Counted from the stretch's first letter, positions 35,010 through 44,491 are shown. The stretch: DNA of 64,000 bases from Thermogemmatispora carboxidivorans (GCF_000702505.1 NZ_JNIM01000001.1:4588001-4652000), one strand, 5' to 3'. Notes: generated by a model not told the origin, from the sequence alone. Made by a program: numbers and translations.

Positions 35010-36080
35010 TCAGGCATGATAGTAGATCAGGGTACCAGCCCCGATCAGTCCGACGTTGGGGCCAAGTTGTGCCGGCTCGATGCTCACGATGGAGCGCGGA
35101 GCCTTCATCGCCCGCTGCTCGACAATATCGAGGGCTGGCCCAAGAACCAGGTCGCCGAGCTGCATGACGCCGCCCCCCAGAATAATTTTGCGCGGATTGA
35201 AGATATGGATCACGTTGACAAGTCCCACGCCCAACCCACGAGCCGCCTCGCCGATGATCTGCCGTGCCAGCGCGATGCCGGCGCGCGCCGCCTCGCCGAC
35301 GGTGCGAGCATTGACTCGCTCGATGCTCTCCTTCTCCGTGCCAGCAGGTAAATGGAGCTGGCGAGCCGTCTGCTCGTCGAGCGAACGTGCAAAGGCGAGC
35401 AGCTCGGCTCCCTGGCCCGCAGCAATAGCCTCGTTGGCTCGCCGGGCAATGGCCGTCCCCGAGGCAATGGCCTCTAAACAGCCGATATTGCCACAGTTAC
35501 AGCGGGGACCGTTGAGGTCGATGGTCATGTGCCCCAGTTCGCCGGCGGTTCCCCCGGCTCCCTCTAACAAGCGGCCTTTGCAGATGATGCCGCCGCCGAT
35601 CCCTGTACTCACGGTCATGTAGACCATGTCTTCGCTGCCACGCCCGGCCCCGAACATGTATTCGCCCAGGGCTGCGCAATGGGCGTCGTTCTCGATGTGG
35701 ATCGGCACCGGAAAGTCTTTCTGCAGGATATCGCGAATAGGGACGTTTTCCCAGCCCGGGAGATTGGGCGGCGAGTAGATGACGCCGCTCTGGCTGTTGA
35801 GTGGGCCTGGCGCTCCCAGGCCAATACCAGCCACTTGCCCGAGCTCAACCCGCGCCTCAGCGAGCGCCTGACGAATCGCGTCGCAAATGCGCGGGATCAG
35901 ACGCTCAGGCGTTGCATCTTCGCCGGTCAGCAGGCCCACGCGCGAGAGCAGGGTGGCCCCGCGCAGCACCGCTACCCGTAGCTGCGTTCCTCCCAGATCA
36001 ACGCCGACGGCCAGGGGGAGATGCGCAGCGTCTGTCGTCGCTGCTGTCGTCGTAGCTGTGATCACTTGGTCTTCTGGCAT
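35010..36080 (-). CDS. ROK-family sugar kinase (glucokinase-like)
   Basis: 356 residues. N-terminal phosphate motif GVDLGGTQLRVAV, the ROK signature with the Zn-binding Cys set CNCGNIGCLEAIASG preceded by GELGHMTID, and the catalytic Asp in IENDAHCAALGEY. These mark an ATP-dependent hexokinase (glucose or N-acetyl sugar) rather than a repressor, because there is no N-terminal helix-turn-helix. ATG 36080 has GAGGAAG upstream. Cytoplasmic; the tlyA gene follows on the same strand after 84 bases. Confidence 0.92.
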   Translation of the reverse strand: MPEDQVITATTTAATTDAAHLPLAVGVDLGGTQLRVAVLRGATLLSRVGLLTGEDATPERLIPRICDAIRQALAEARVELGQVAGIGLGAPGPLNSQSGVIYSPPNLPGWENVPIRDILQKDFPVPIHIENDAHCAALGEYMFGAGRGSEDMVYMTVSTGIGGGIICKGRLLEGAGGTAGELGHMTIDLNGPRCNCGNIGCLEAIASGTAIARRANEAIAAGQGAELLAFARSLDEQTARQLHLPAGTEKESIERVNARTVGEAARAGIALARQIIGEAARGLGVGLVNVIHIFNPRKIILGGGVMQLGDLVLGPALDIVEQRAMKAPRSIVSIEPAQLGPNVGLIGAGTLIYYHA

Positions 36081-36528
36081 AAGTCTCGGCTTCCTCGCAG
36101 ATGGTCTTTTACTAGTGGCGTCCTTCTGTCCTGGACGCAAGAGAGGGGCGACTGCCGATTGTGTGCGCTCCAGCGCCTCCAACCAGCCAGCGAGCGGGAC
36201 GCACGCTACGCTTCAGATGCGGCCTCGGCAGGCAAGGGGAGCGCTATTCGGCATAGATGATACTCCATTTGCAGGCAAGCAACAAGTGACCGTTCTCCCG
36301 AGCTTGCTTTCCCTCTGCGCCTGATTGTTTAAGCCTGCCGCCCTTCTCACAGGATATGCCCACTACACGCCTGTCAAAGAGGCCCTGCTTGCACGTGTAG
36401 CATTGATGATGTAGCCTGACTTACAATAATGGAATGAAGATGGCACGGAGCTGATCTTGATCTGGTGAGGCCGCCCGGCTTTCTTCTTTTCCTTCAGGCT
36501 CGCGCTAGAAAGGGCTGTTTCGTCAACA
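36081..36528. other. divergent gap between ROK kinase and molybdenum enzyme
   Basis: No gene seen. A 7-bp inverted repeat (CTACACG at 36363-36369, CGTGTAG at 36394-36400) lies about 130-165 bases before the plus-strand start. TACAAT near 36423 could be a -10, but no matching -35 is evident. Confidence 0.35.
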
Positions 36529-38169
36529 ATGGCTTCGCCTGAGACCTCTTCGCCTCCAAGGCTCTCTGCTCAGGAGGCTTTCTTTGCCGGCAGCGGCGCC
36601 GGCTTGCTGGCGGGACTCGCCTCCTCGGGCTGTATGCTCTTGCTGAATGCTTTTGCCCACGGCGTGTCTCTGCCCGAGCAGGTCGGGGCGACCATTACGG
36701 CACTGATGCCCCTGTCACTCTTCCAATTGCTGCAGCAATTGCTCGGCGACGAGGCGAAGCGCTATTTATTGGTTTGCGTCATTCTGGGCCAGTGCCTGGT
36801 TTTCGCCGTCAGCGGTGGCCTCCATCTGCTGGCTCGCCTGCGCTTCTTGCCCAAGCCTGACCGGGAGCCAGGACTGGGGGACGGCCTCCTGCTGGCCGCC
36901 TCGCTCTGGCTTTTTGCTGGTCTGGTGGTGCTGCCGCTGACCGGGGCCGGCCTCTTTGGGGCCTCACTGAGCATTGGCTGGTTCAATAGCATGTGGAGCC
37001 TGGCCGTAAGCGGCCTGGTCTTTGCCTTGCTTTTCCCGCCCGCCTATCACTGGCTGACCGCCAGCCGCATTCGCGAGGAGCAGCGCCGGGCCGAGGTGCG
37101 TGAGCAGCGTCAGACCCTGCTGCGCCGCGGCCTGATCCTCGGTGGGGTGGGCCTGCTGGCCGCCTTCGCTTTCCGCTTTATTACCCAGGGCGCCCATGCC
37201 CCTACCGTCACGCTGCGCGGCTTCAAGAGCCGCATCGTGCCACCGCCCCAGCCAAACTACGGCCCCATCGTACCCGTCTCTCATCTTTCTTCAGAAATCA
37301 CACCAAATGATCAATATTATGTGGTTTCAAAGAATCTGCTGGCTGACCCTGTGGTCAACGGCGAGAGCTGGCGCCTCACGATCGGCGGTCAGGTTGAGCA
37401 GCCCTACACGCTGACCTACGCCGAGCTGCTGACGCTGCCTATGCGCCGCCAGTACGAATCGATGATGTGCATCAGCAACGAGGTCGGCGGTCCCTACATG
37501 AGTAACGCCCTCTGGGAGGGTGTGCCGCTGGCCGCGCTCCTGGAGCGAGCACGCCCCAGGGCAGGAGCGACGAAGGTGGTCTTCCACTGCGCCGATGACT
37601 ATAGCGATAGCATCCATCTCACCAAGGCCCTGGAGCCAACGACTCTACTCGCCGTGCGGATGAACGGTCAGACGTTGCCGGAGCGCCACGGCTATCCGCT
37701 GCGTCTTCTGGTGCCCGGCATTTACGGCATGAAGCACGCCAAGTGGATCACACGCATCGAGGTAGTCAACTACGACTATCAGGGCTACTGGCAGCAGCGC
37801 GGCTGGAGCGACGAGGCCCAGATCCGCATGACGACGCGCATCGATACCCCCCTTGACGGGAGTCGCTTGCAAGCCGGCAGCCTGACCTATATTGCCGGTG
37901 TGGCCTTTTCGGGGGAGCGTGGCATCAGCGAGGTCGATGTGAGCTTTGACCTTGGGCAGAGCTGGCAGCGCGCGACCCTCAAGCGTCCCCTGTCGGCCCT
38001 GACCTGGGTTCTCTGGGAACTGCCCTGGCGTGCGCCGTCTCAGGCTGGTAGCTACACCATCACGGCGCGCGCCATCGATCTGCAAGGAAACGTCCAGGAC
38101 CCTCGTCCGGCGCCGCCATTGCCTGCTGGCGCCTCCGGCTACCACACGATTACTATCGTCGTCGCCTGA
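36529..38169 (+). CDS. membrane-fused sulfite-oxidase-type molybdopterin enzyme
   Basis: 546 residues. The first 220 hold about five hydrophobic helices, followed by an extracytoplasmic catalytic part. That part has the oxidoreductase molybdopterin fold: SEITPNDQYYVVSKN, WRLTIGGQVEQPYTLTY, the Mo-ligand Cys in MMCISNEVGGPYMSN, HYGYPLRLLVPGIYG-like region (RHGYPLRLLVPGIYGMKHAKW), and a C-terminal immunoglobulin-like Mo-co dimerisation domain (GVAFSGERGISEVDVSFD). Such proteins oxidise sulfite or reduce oxidised substrates; the true substrate is unknown. The membrane part could pass electrons to or from quinone, but no heme ligand pattern is obvious. Confidence 0.87.
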   Translation: MASPETSSPPRLSAQEAFFAGSGAGLLAGLASSGCMLLLNAFAHGVSLPEQVGATITALMPLSLFQLLQQLLGDEAKRYLLVCVILGQCLVFAVSGGLHLLARLRFLPKPDREPGLGDGLLLAASLWLFAGLVVLPLTGAGLFGASLSIGWFNSMWSLAVSGLVFALLFPPAYHWLTASRIREEQRRAEVREQRQTLLRRGLILGGVGLLAAFAFRFITQGAHAPTVTLRGFKSRIVPPPQPNYGPIVPVSHLSSEITPNDQYYVVSKNLLADPVVNGESWRLTIGGQVEQPYTLTYAELLTLPMRRQYESMMCISNEVGGPYMSNALWEGVPLAALLERARPRAGATKVVFHCADDYSDSIHLTKALEPTTLLAVRMNGQTLPERHGYPLRLLVPGIYGMKHAKWITRIEVVNYDYQGYWQQRGWSDEAQIRMTTRIDTPLDGSRLQAGSLTYIAGVAFSGERGISEVDVSFDLGQSWQRATLKRPLSALTWVLWELPWRAPSQAGSYTITARAIDLQGNVQDPRPAPPLPAGASGYHTITIVVA

Positions 38170-38184
38170 TCTCAGGGGCCTGCC

Positions 38185-39093
38185 TTACCCCTCTGTCTCC
38201 GGCCCACGCAGAAAGTCGAGCAGCAGGCGATTGACCTGCTCAGGCTGCTCCTGCTGAACCCAGTGGCCGCTTTCGGGCAGGTAGACAATGCGCAGTTGCT
38301 TGACGTACGGCTCCAGGCCGTAGGTCAGCTCGACGCTGAGGGCAATATCCTGCAGGCCCCAAAGCAGCAGCGTGGGAGCTTGAATCTGGGGCAAGGCCCG
38401 CAACTGCCGCCGCCAGAGGACCCGTGGCAGATCGCGTACAAATTGCCGATAATAGGCCAGGGCTGCGGGAAGAGCACCGGGCTTACTCATGGCAGCCTGA
38501 TACTGGGCCGTGACGGAGCGCGGAAACGCCTCCTTCTGCACGGCGCTCCCGCGTAGCATTCTACCGATCTCGTTGGCCCCGTTGCGGCTCAGTACGTATT
38601 CCGGCAGCCAGGGGAGCTGAAAGGCGAAAATATACCAGCTCATGCGCAGCTGCTTGAGGGAACGCAGCTCGCGCAGCATCGCCGCCGGATGCGGGGCATT
38701 CATAATCACCAGGCGCTCGACCAGCTCGGGATAGCGCATCGCTACTTGCCAGGCGATGACCCCACCCCAGTCGTGACCCATAACGATCGCTCGCTCGTAG
38801 CCCAGCGCCACGATCAAGGCCGCCACATCGCGCGCTAGCGTGCGCAGGTCATAGCCTCGCGGCGGCTTCTCGCTCTCGTTGTAGCCACGCAAGTCGGGGG
38901 CCACGACACAGTAACCGGCTGCGGCCAGCCCAGGAATCTGATGGCGCCAGGAGTACCAGAACTCGGGAAAACCGTGGAGCAAGAGCACCAGCGGTCCCTG
39001 TCCCTGGGTCACATAATGGAGTCGGATACCGTTGGCCGTAATAAAGCGATGCTCCCAGGAGGCACCTTCTTCTTCAATCATGGCAGAGGGCAT
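38185..39093 (-). CDS. alpha/beta hydrolase, epoxide-hydrolase-like
   Basis: 303 residues. Motif HGFPEFWYSWRHQI with the oxyanion HGFP, nucleophile Asp in MGHDWGGVIAW, an acid in LLWGLQDIAL and the His in SGHWVQQEQPE form the full triad of the epoxide hydrolase/haloalkane dehalogenase branch; Tyr-rich lid residues favour epoxide hydrolase. ATG 39093 has GAGGAG about ten bases upstream; the longer open frame to 39318 is low-complexity. It converges on the molybdenum enzyme with 15 bases between stops, and sdhB is upstream. Confidence 0.88.
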   Translation of the reverse strand: MPSAMIEEEGASWEHRFITANGIRLHYVTQGQGPLVLLLHGFPEFWYSWRHQIPGLAAAGYCVVAPDLRGYNESEKPPRGYDLRTLARDVAALIVALGYERAIVMGHDWGGVIAWQVAMRYPELVERLVIMNAPHPAAMLRELRSLKQLRMSWYIFAFQLPWLPEYVLSRNGANEIGRMLRGSAVQKEAFPRSVTAQYQAAMSKPGALPAALAYYRQFVRDLPRVLWRRQLRALPQIQAPTLLLWGLQDIALSVELTYGLEPYVKQLRIVYLPESGHWVQQEQPEQVNRLLLDFLRGPETEG

Positions 39094-39339
39094 AGCGTCA
39101 GCACTCCTCGCTAGCCTGGTGCTAGCGCCGACAAGCCAGGACCCCGGCAGCACGAGTGGTGTGGCAGGCCCGAGAGTCGCGGGAGCAGCCCAGCTCGGAT
39201 GGTCCGAGGGCGGCTGGCCCCCGGAGTCTGCCGGGCTGGGCCCCTGCCTGGCGCTGGCCTCCTCTCGCCACTCTCGGGCCAGCATAGTCCGCCAGAGTGC
39301 TGGACGAAGCGATCTCACACCCGGCGCCAGCGCTCTTCC

Positions 39340-40047
39340 TCAGTCAATATTGCGATCGCCATAGATAATGGCCCGCTTCACCTGCTCGATCAGATCGGTG
39401 ACTGGGATGCCGCGCGGGCAGGCATCGGAGCAATTAAAGATCGTGCGGCAGCGCCAGACACCGTTACGCTGCCCGAGGATCGCCAGACGCTCCGCCGTAC
39501 CCTGATCGCGGCTATCGAAGATGAAGCGATGCGCGTTGACAATGGCCGCCGGTCCGACCCAGTCGGGGTTCCCCCAGATCGAGGGACACGAGCCAGTACA
39601 GGCCCCGCAGAGAATGCACTTCGTCCCCTCGTCGTAGCGCGCTCGCTCCTCGGGACTCTGCAGGCGCTCGGTTCCCGGCTCATTATCGTGGGTGATCAGA
39701 TAAGGCTTGATCGACTCGTACTTGTGGAAGAAGGGGTCCATATCGACCACCAGATCCTTGATCACTGGGAAGCCGAGCATTGGCTCAACCGTCACCTTCT
39801 CACCGACATCGCGGATCAGCACCTTGCAAGCCAGGCGGTTGCGCCCGTTGATGCGCATGGCATCCGAGCCACAGACCCCATGCGCGCAAGAGCGGCGGAA
39901 GGTCAATGTACCGTCGATCGTCCACTTAATGGTATTGAGCGCGTCCAGCAAGCGGTCGACGGGGCTGGCCGCAACCGTATACTCGGCCCAGTAGGGCTTC
40001 GCATCCTTATCGGGATCGAAGCGCTTAATGCGCAGGGTAACTTTCAT
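39340..40047 (-). CDS. sdhB: succinate dehydrogenase iron-sulfur subunit
   Basis: 235 residues. The 2Fe-2S motif SCAHGVCGSDAMRINGRNRLAC has Asp in the third ligand position, as in several SdhB proteins; the 4Fe-4S set CILCGACTGSCP and the 3Fe-4S set around CSDACPRGIP follow. It passes electrons from SdhA to the membrane quinone site. Length matches E. coli SdhB. Last gene of sdhCDAB; it follows sdhA by 45 bases with GTGAGGTGCT before ATG 40047. Confidence 0.96.
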   Translation of the reverse strand: MKVTLRIKRFDPDKDAKPYWAEYTVAASPVDRLLDALNTIKWTIDGTLTFRRSCAHGVCGSDAMRINGRNRLACKVLIRDVGEKVTVEPMLGFPVIKDLVVDMDPFFHKYESIKPYLITHDNEPGTERLQSPEERARYDEGTKCILCGACTGSCPSIWGNPDWVGPAAIVNAHRFIFDSRDQGTAERLAILGQRNGVWRCRTIFNCSDACPRGIPVTDLIEQVKRAIIYGDRNID

Positions 40048-40092
40048 AGCACCTCACCTGTCTTAGAGCGTCTCCCTGAAGCTGGGACGCGC

Positions 40093-41829
40093 CTAGTATT
40101 TACGTTCCTTGGGCTTAAAGACCGGGTCATCGATCAAGATGACATCCTTATAGGCAAGACGGGCGTTGCAAGCCCCTTCTCCCTTATAGATCAAGGTGTG
40201 CTTGAGCCAGTTGACGTCGTCGCGCTCAGGATAATCGAGACGATAGTGAGCACCGCGGCTCTCCTTACGAGCGAGGGCCCCATGAACGGTGGCAGCGGCA
40301 CACTCCAGCAGGAAACCCAGCTCGATGGCCTCGACCAGCTCCGTATTGAAGGTCTTGCCCTTATCCTGAAGCTGGACCTTCTGATAGGCCTCCTGCAGAC
40401 CCGCAACGGTCTCCATCGCATGCTGCAGGCCCTTCTCCTGGCGCTCGACAAAGACATGCTCCAGCATCTCGCCCTGCAGTTCATTGCGGATACGCGCCGC
40501 CGACTCGCCACCCTTGGAGGTCAGGAGGTGGTCGACCATCTCGCGAGCAAAGTCCTCGTGATGCGGCGGCAGAGGAACGTGATCGCTCTCGGCAATAAAT
40601 CTGGCCATGTGCTTACCGGCGCGGCGCCCGAAGACGATCAGATCGACCAGCGAATTCGTGCCCAGGCGATTGGCTCCGTGTACAGAGACGCAGGCCACCT
40701 CGCCAGCAGCGTAGAAGCCCGGCAGCGGCGTCCACTGCGCATCGATGACCACGCGCCCATCGTTATCGGTAGGGATGCCACCCATTGCATAGTGGGCCGT
40801 CGGCTGGATCGGCACCGGCTCGCGGATCGGCTCAACGCCCAGGTAATTGCGGGCGAACTCGGTGATATCGGGCAGCTTCTCCGTAATCACCTTCTCGCCC
40901 AGGTGGCGCAGGTCGAGATAGACATAATCCTCGCCGTTGACGCCGCGCCCTTCCTTGATCTCCTTAATGATGCAGCGAGAGACGATATCGCGCGGCGCCA
41001 GGTCCTTGAGGGTGGGCATGTAGCGCTCCATGAAGTACTCGCCCTTGCCATTGAGCAGGCGCGCCCCCTCGCCACGAGCGCCCTCGCTCAGCAGCACCCC
41101 CACCTTATAGAGGCCCGTCGGATGGAACTGATACATCTCCATATCTTGCAGGGGGATGCCGCGGCGGTAGGCGATCGCCATACCATCGCCCATGCAGGCG
41201 AAGGCATTGCTGGTCACGCGCCAGGCACGGCCATAACCGCCGGTCGCAAAGAGGACCGCTTTGGCATGGAAGGTATGGATCTCGCCCGTACGAATCTCCA
41301 GGGCTACAACGCCGCAGACGCGCCCTTCGTTGACCAGCAGATCAAGGGCTAGAAACTCATTAAAGAAGCGCACCTGGTTCTTGATGGCATTCTGGTACAT
41401 GGTCTGGAGCAGCATATGCCCCGTGCGGTCGGCAGCGTAACAGGAGCGGCGCACCGGCGCCTCGCCGTAGTTGCGTGTATGGCCACCAAAGCGGCGCTGA
41501 TCAATGCGCCCATCCGGCGTGCGGTTAAAAGGCAGGCCCCGATGCTCCAGCTCGTAGATGGCGTCGATGGCATCGCGGGCCAGAATCTCTGCCGCCGGCT
41601 GGTCGACCAGATAGTCGCCGCCCTTGATGGTGTCGTACATGTGCCACTTCCAGTGGTCTTCCTCAAGATTGCCCAGCGCTGCCGCGACTCCCCCCTGGGC
41701 GGCCCCTGTATGGGAGCGCGTGGGATAGACCTTCGAGAGGACGGCCACGCTGGCGTTGGGAAGCTGCATCGCTGCCATCAGCCCGGCGCCGCCAGCGCCG
41801 ACGATGACCACATCAAATTTCTGGTACAT
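40093..41829 (-). CDS. sdhA: succinate dehydrogenase flavoprotein subunit
   Basis: 578 residues. FAD-binding VIVGAGGAGLMAAMQL, the covalent-FAD His region SHTGAAQGGVAAAL, the active-site segment QFHPTGLYKVGVLLSEGARGEG, HYAMGGIPTD and NRLGTNSLVDL are all present. It oxidises succinate to fumarate at the cytoplasmic face of complex II. 14 bases separate it from sdhD. AGGGGAATAG precedes ATG 41829. Confidence 0.97.
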   Translation of the reverse strand: MYQKFDVVIVGAGGAGLMAAMQLPNASVAVLSKVYPTRSHTGAAQGGVAAALGNLEEDHWKWHMYDTIKGGDYLVDQPAAEILARDAIDAIYELEHRGLPFNRTPDGRIDQRRFGGHTRNYGEAPVRRSCYAADRTGHMLLQTMYQNAIKNQVRFFNEFLALDLLVNEGRVCGVVALEIRTGEIHTFHAKAVLFATGGYGRAWRVTSNAFACMGDGMAIAYRRGIPLQDMEMYQFHPTGLYKVGVLLSEGARGEGARLLNGKGEYFMERYMPTLKDLAPRDIVSRCIIKEIKEGRGVNGEDYVYLDLRHLGEKVITEKLPDITEFARNYLGVEPIREPVPIQPTAHYAMGGIPTDNDGRVVIDAQWTPLPGFYAAGEVACVSVHGANRLGTNSLVDLIVFGRRAGKHMARFIAESDHVPLPPHHEDFAREMVDHLLTSKGGESAARIRNELQGEMLEHVFVERQEKGLQHAMETVAGLQEAYQKVQLQDKGKTFNTELVEAIELGFLLECAAATVHGALARKESRGAHYRLDYPERDDVNWLKHTLIYKGEGACNARLAYKDVILIDDPVFKPKERKY

Positions 41830-41843
41830 AGCTATTCCCCTCT

Positions 41844-42263
41844 CTAGTGGGTCACACAGGAAGCACCCTGCAAGCCACTGGCAACAGGCTGGAAGGTCAC
41901 AATCGTAATCGTTCCAAGCAGGAAGAAGGCCAGCGTCGCCAGCCCTACCAGCGAGAGCAAGAACAGGCGCCAGCCACGATTGCGTACATAGTCATCGATC
42001 ACCACACGCAGGCCGTTCATGCCATGCAGCAGCGCTAGAGTCAGTAGTAGCCAGTCATACAGGCGCCAGTAAGGATTTTGATAACGATGAGCTACGAACT
42101 GATAGCTGGTGCAAGCCACATCGGTCGTGACGTGCATGAGGATCAGATGGATAATCGCCAGGAAAATAAGTGCTACCCCGGAGACACGGAAGAAGTACCA
42201 GGAAAAGGTCTCAAAGCCACCGCCCGTAGGACGTGGGCCATAGCCACTGGGAACACGTAACAT
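41844..42263 (-). CDS. sdhD: succinate dehydrogenase membrane anchor subunit D
   Basis: 139 residues with three hydrophobic helices. The heme-ligand His is probably that in ALLHGMNGLRVVIDDY, and the quinone-site Arg/Tyr lie near the first helix (FSWYFFRVSG). ATG 42263 has GAGGAG about eleven bases upstream; an extension to 42350 is polar and unlikely. Together with the 42680-43060 protein it forms a two-subunit anchor, each with an H..NGxR motif, suggesting two hemes. Confidence 0.88.
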   Translation of the reverse strand: MLRVPSGYGPRPTGGGFETFSWYFFRVSGVALIFLAIIHLILMHVTTDVACTSYQFVAHRYQNPYWRLYDWLLLTLALLHGMNGLRVVIDDYVRNRGWRLFLLSLVGLATLAFFLLGTITIVTFQPVASGLQGASCVTH

Positions 42264-42679
42264 AGCTGCAGCACTCCTCTTCACGAGAGCAAGATCGTCA
42301 TCATAGCGGGCAGGCGCGACACTGCGCCACAGGAGCAGGCTGGTCAGCAAGCCTTCGTTTCTTTCTGCCTCTCTTGTCGTTCATCCTCCACTCCGTCAGC
42401 TACCAGGCCTCTCGCGGGTCTTTCTCAGCACGGTGTCGAGAGCGATTGCTCACTGACCTTTCCACAGGCACTCGGTCGCCGCCGCGCTCACCAGGGAGTT
42501 GTCGGGGAGCCAGATTGCACAGGGTTCATCTCTCGCCAGCTCGGCTAGCTCGCTGGCAGGGCAGGGCAGGCAGGCAGGGCAGGCAGGCAGGCAGGCTGCC
42601 AGCGAGGCACAGGCCAGAGGCTCAAGGAGAGATCTCTTGGCGCCTCTCCTGGCTGACCTCTTTGCCCACCCCACCATTC
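42264..42679 (-). repeat. sdhC-sdhD gap with GGCAGG repeat tract
   Basis: 416 bases without a gene inside the operon. At about 42553-42595 the plus strand has irregular tandem units of GGCA/GGGCA (ten or so G-runs), which could form a G-quadruplex on the plus strand, opposite to the sdh message. Confidence 0.6.
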
Positions 42680-43060
42680 TCACATCGGTAGCGCCACGGC
42701 AGAGGCTCCGGGCTGGAAGATAGGCGCCACCACAAAGTAGGCCATCGGCAGGAAACAGAGAATGGTGAGGATCATCACGACAGCAAACATAATCCCCTGG
42801 TAGCGAGCACCCCGTGGCCAGAAATCGATTAAAATAATGCGCACCCCATTGAAGGCGTGATAGAGCACGGAGGCAATCAGCCCGAGCGAGATGACGCGCA
42901 CAATGCCCGTACTAAAGAGGGCGATGCCTTCATTGTAGACATCCGGGCCAAAGGAGAGCAACCCAATATCGACGATGTGCACCAGCAGGAAGAGAAGAAC
43001 CGCCAGTCCTGTCACGCGATGCAGCAGCCAGGACCACATTCCAGATTGTCCTTTATACAT
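42680..43060 (-). CDS. sdhC: succinate dehydrogenase cytochrome b subunit C
   Basis: 126 residues, three hydrophobic helices. WSWLLHRVTGLAVLLFLLVHIVDIG carries the HRxTG motif of SdhC, and LYHAFNGVRIILIDFWPRG the heme-ligand His and conserved Arg. GAGGAG lies just before ATG 43060. First gene of the sdh operon. It anchors SdhAB in the membrane and forms part of the quinone site. Confidence 0.93.
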   Translation of the reverse strand: MYKGQSGMWSWLLHRVTGLAVLLFLLVHIVDIGLLSFGPDVYNEGIALFSTGIVRVISLGLIASVLYHAFNGVRIILIDFWPRGARYQGIMFAVVMILTILCFLPMAYFVVAPIFQPGASAVALPM

Positions 43061-43918
43061 GCCGCTCCTCGATTCTCATCAGGCGGAAGCGGGGGGAGAA
43101 AGCGCTGCATGGGCGGGCCGAGAGATGGTAAAGCTGTGGGAACCAGGAGCAGCGCCTCCTTCCTTTTCTCTTCCTCCTTCCCCCCATCACGCTCGCAAGG
43201 CGTACCAGGCGCGGCCCCACACGCGGACTCCGCGCTCACTATCCCCCAGCCTCGGGATGTCTAGCAACGTCGTACCTGCTTGCTGATCTCTGATAGGAAG
43301 GCCATCCAGGATAACCTCTTCTTCAACTGCACTCGCCCGCCGCTCCCGCCTCTGATGTAGTCGTAATGTTGTGCTGTTGCTTTGCTTCCGTTGATAGCGC
43401 TGAGCGAGATGAGCCGCTCAGCGAGCAGTCAGACAGCCAGGGCGTGTCGTCTCGCTATCTGCCTGTCGAGCCTCTCCAGTCAGGCCGGAGAGAGCGCACG
43501 GGAGGATCAGGCGCGCATCCCTGGCGCTTCGGTGGCCCCACAAGCTGATCAGATCGCCCTCTCTTGCTTGCTTCGCCTGGCCGCCTCTCCCTACGACGCG
43601 CTTTCCTGCGCGCTGCAGTGCTCCCCGCGGCGCCCCGCGCTGGGTGGGTGCGCCGACGCTCCTGTTGCATTGCCTATTATACTGCAGTTGCCATCGTCGC
43701 GCAAACCTGGCGCTCCCCCGCTTCCGCTGCTCACTTGATCGTTTGCTTGTTTGTCTGCTCGCTTGCTTCTCTCTAGCAGAGCGGAGGCCAGCCCTCCTCT
43801 CTTCTCCTACTGTAACCCGCTGACGTAATAGGTAGGTGGCTATCTGAGATAGACTGTAACTGATCGACGTAGCTACTTGGGCCTCGGCCTGTGCGCAGGC
43901 AGGGCGAGGAGGGCCAAT
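43061..43918. promoter_or_regulatory. 858-base divergent region with twin regulatory boxes
   Basis: No gene is seen between sdhC (minus) and the sigma factor (plus). Two copies of ACTGTAAC-N5-GACGTA stand at 43809-43827 and 43853-43871, exactly 44 bases apart (four helical turns), ending 48 bases before the sigma start. TGTAAC resembles the AAC core of ECF -35 elements, but the second half is too near to be a -10, so binding boxes are more likely. Confidence 0.6.
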
Positions 43919-44491
43919 GTGAATATTGCACGCCAGAGCAAACAGGAGCGAAATCTTGCGACAGGACAGGATGCCGTGGATGTGCAAGCATTTCAACGCT
44001 TCTATGAAGATAACCTCCACCTCATCTATCGCTATGTCTATAGCAAAGTTGGCAATCGCGAAGAGGCCGAGGACCTGACCTCGCAGATCTTCATGAAAGC
44101 TGTGCGTCTGCTGAGCAGCGAGCGTGGCGTCGGCAGCCCGAGCTGGCAGCGCTGGCTCTTCCAGGTTGCCAGGACGACGCTGGCTGACTATTGGCGCAGT
44201 CATTATCGCTTCCCTCTTGATTCTCTGGAGGAGCTGCTCGATGCCGGCTGGCAGGGGCCAAGTGAGGAGTTGTCGCTCTCGTGCCCTGATGAGCGGCCAG
44301 TTGAGCGCGTCCAGCGTATCCTGCAGGCCCTTCCCGCCCATTACCGCGAGGTCTTGATCTGCCGCTTTCTTTTGAATCTCTCGATTAAGGAGACTGCCCT
44401 CCGCCTGGGGTTGAGCGAGGCTAATGTGAAGGTGCTTCAATTCCGGGCGCTCAAGCGCGCTGCCGAATTAGAGAGCGTTGTGACAGGCTAA
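43919..44491 (+). CDS. ECF-type RNA polymerase sigma factor
   Basis: 190 residues. Region 2 (FQRFYEDNLHLIYRYVYSKV, EEAEDLTSQIFMKAV, WLFQVARTTLADYWRSHYR) and region 4 (LPAHYREVLICRFLLNLSIKETALRLGLSEANVKVLQFRALKRA) are present, with no region 1 or 3, as in extracytoplasmic-function sigma factors. GTG 43919 is chosen because AGGAGG stands six bases upstream; the frame is open further but without a site. First gene of an operon with a Rieske membrane protein and a YtkA-like protein, where an anti-sigma factor would normally follow. Confidence 0.92.
   Translation: MNIARQSKQERNLATGQDAVDVQAFQRFYEDNLHLIYRYVYSKVGNREEAEDLTSQIFMKAVRLLSSERGVGSPSWQRWLFQVARTTLADYWRSHYRFPLDSLEELLDAGWQGPSEELSLSCPDERPVERVQRILQALPAHYREVLICRFLLNLSIKETALRLGLSEANVKVLQFRALKRAAELESVVTG

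Noticed and set aside
39199..41352. Long open frame of 717 codons on the plus strand opposite sdhA/sdhB
   Set aside because: It mirrors strongly conserved sdh genes, has no known domain, and arises from GC-rich codon bias on the other strand.
42553..42600. Possible CRISPR or phage repeat
   Set aside because: Units are 4-6 bases, irregular and without spacers.
43418..44440. Minus-strand open frame overlapping the sigma factor gene
   Set aside because: The plus-strand sigma factor has clear domains and a strong ribosome site; the reverse frame has neither.
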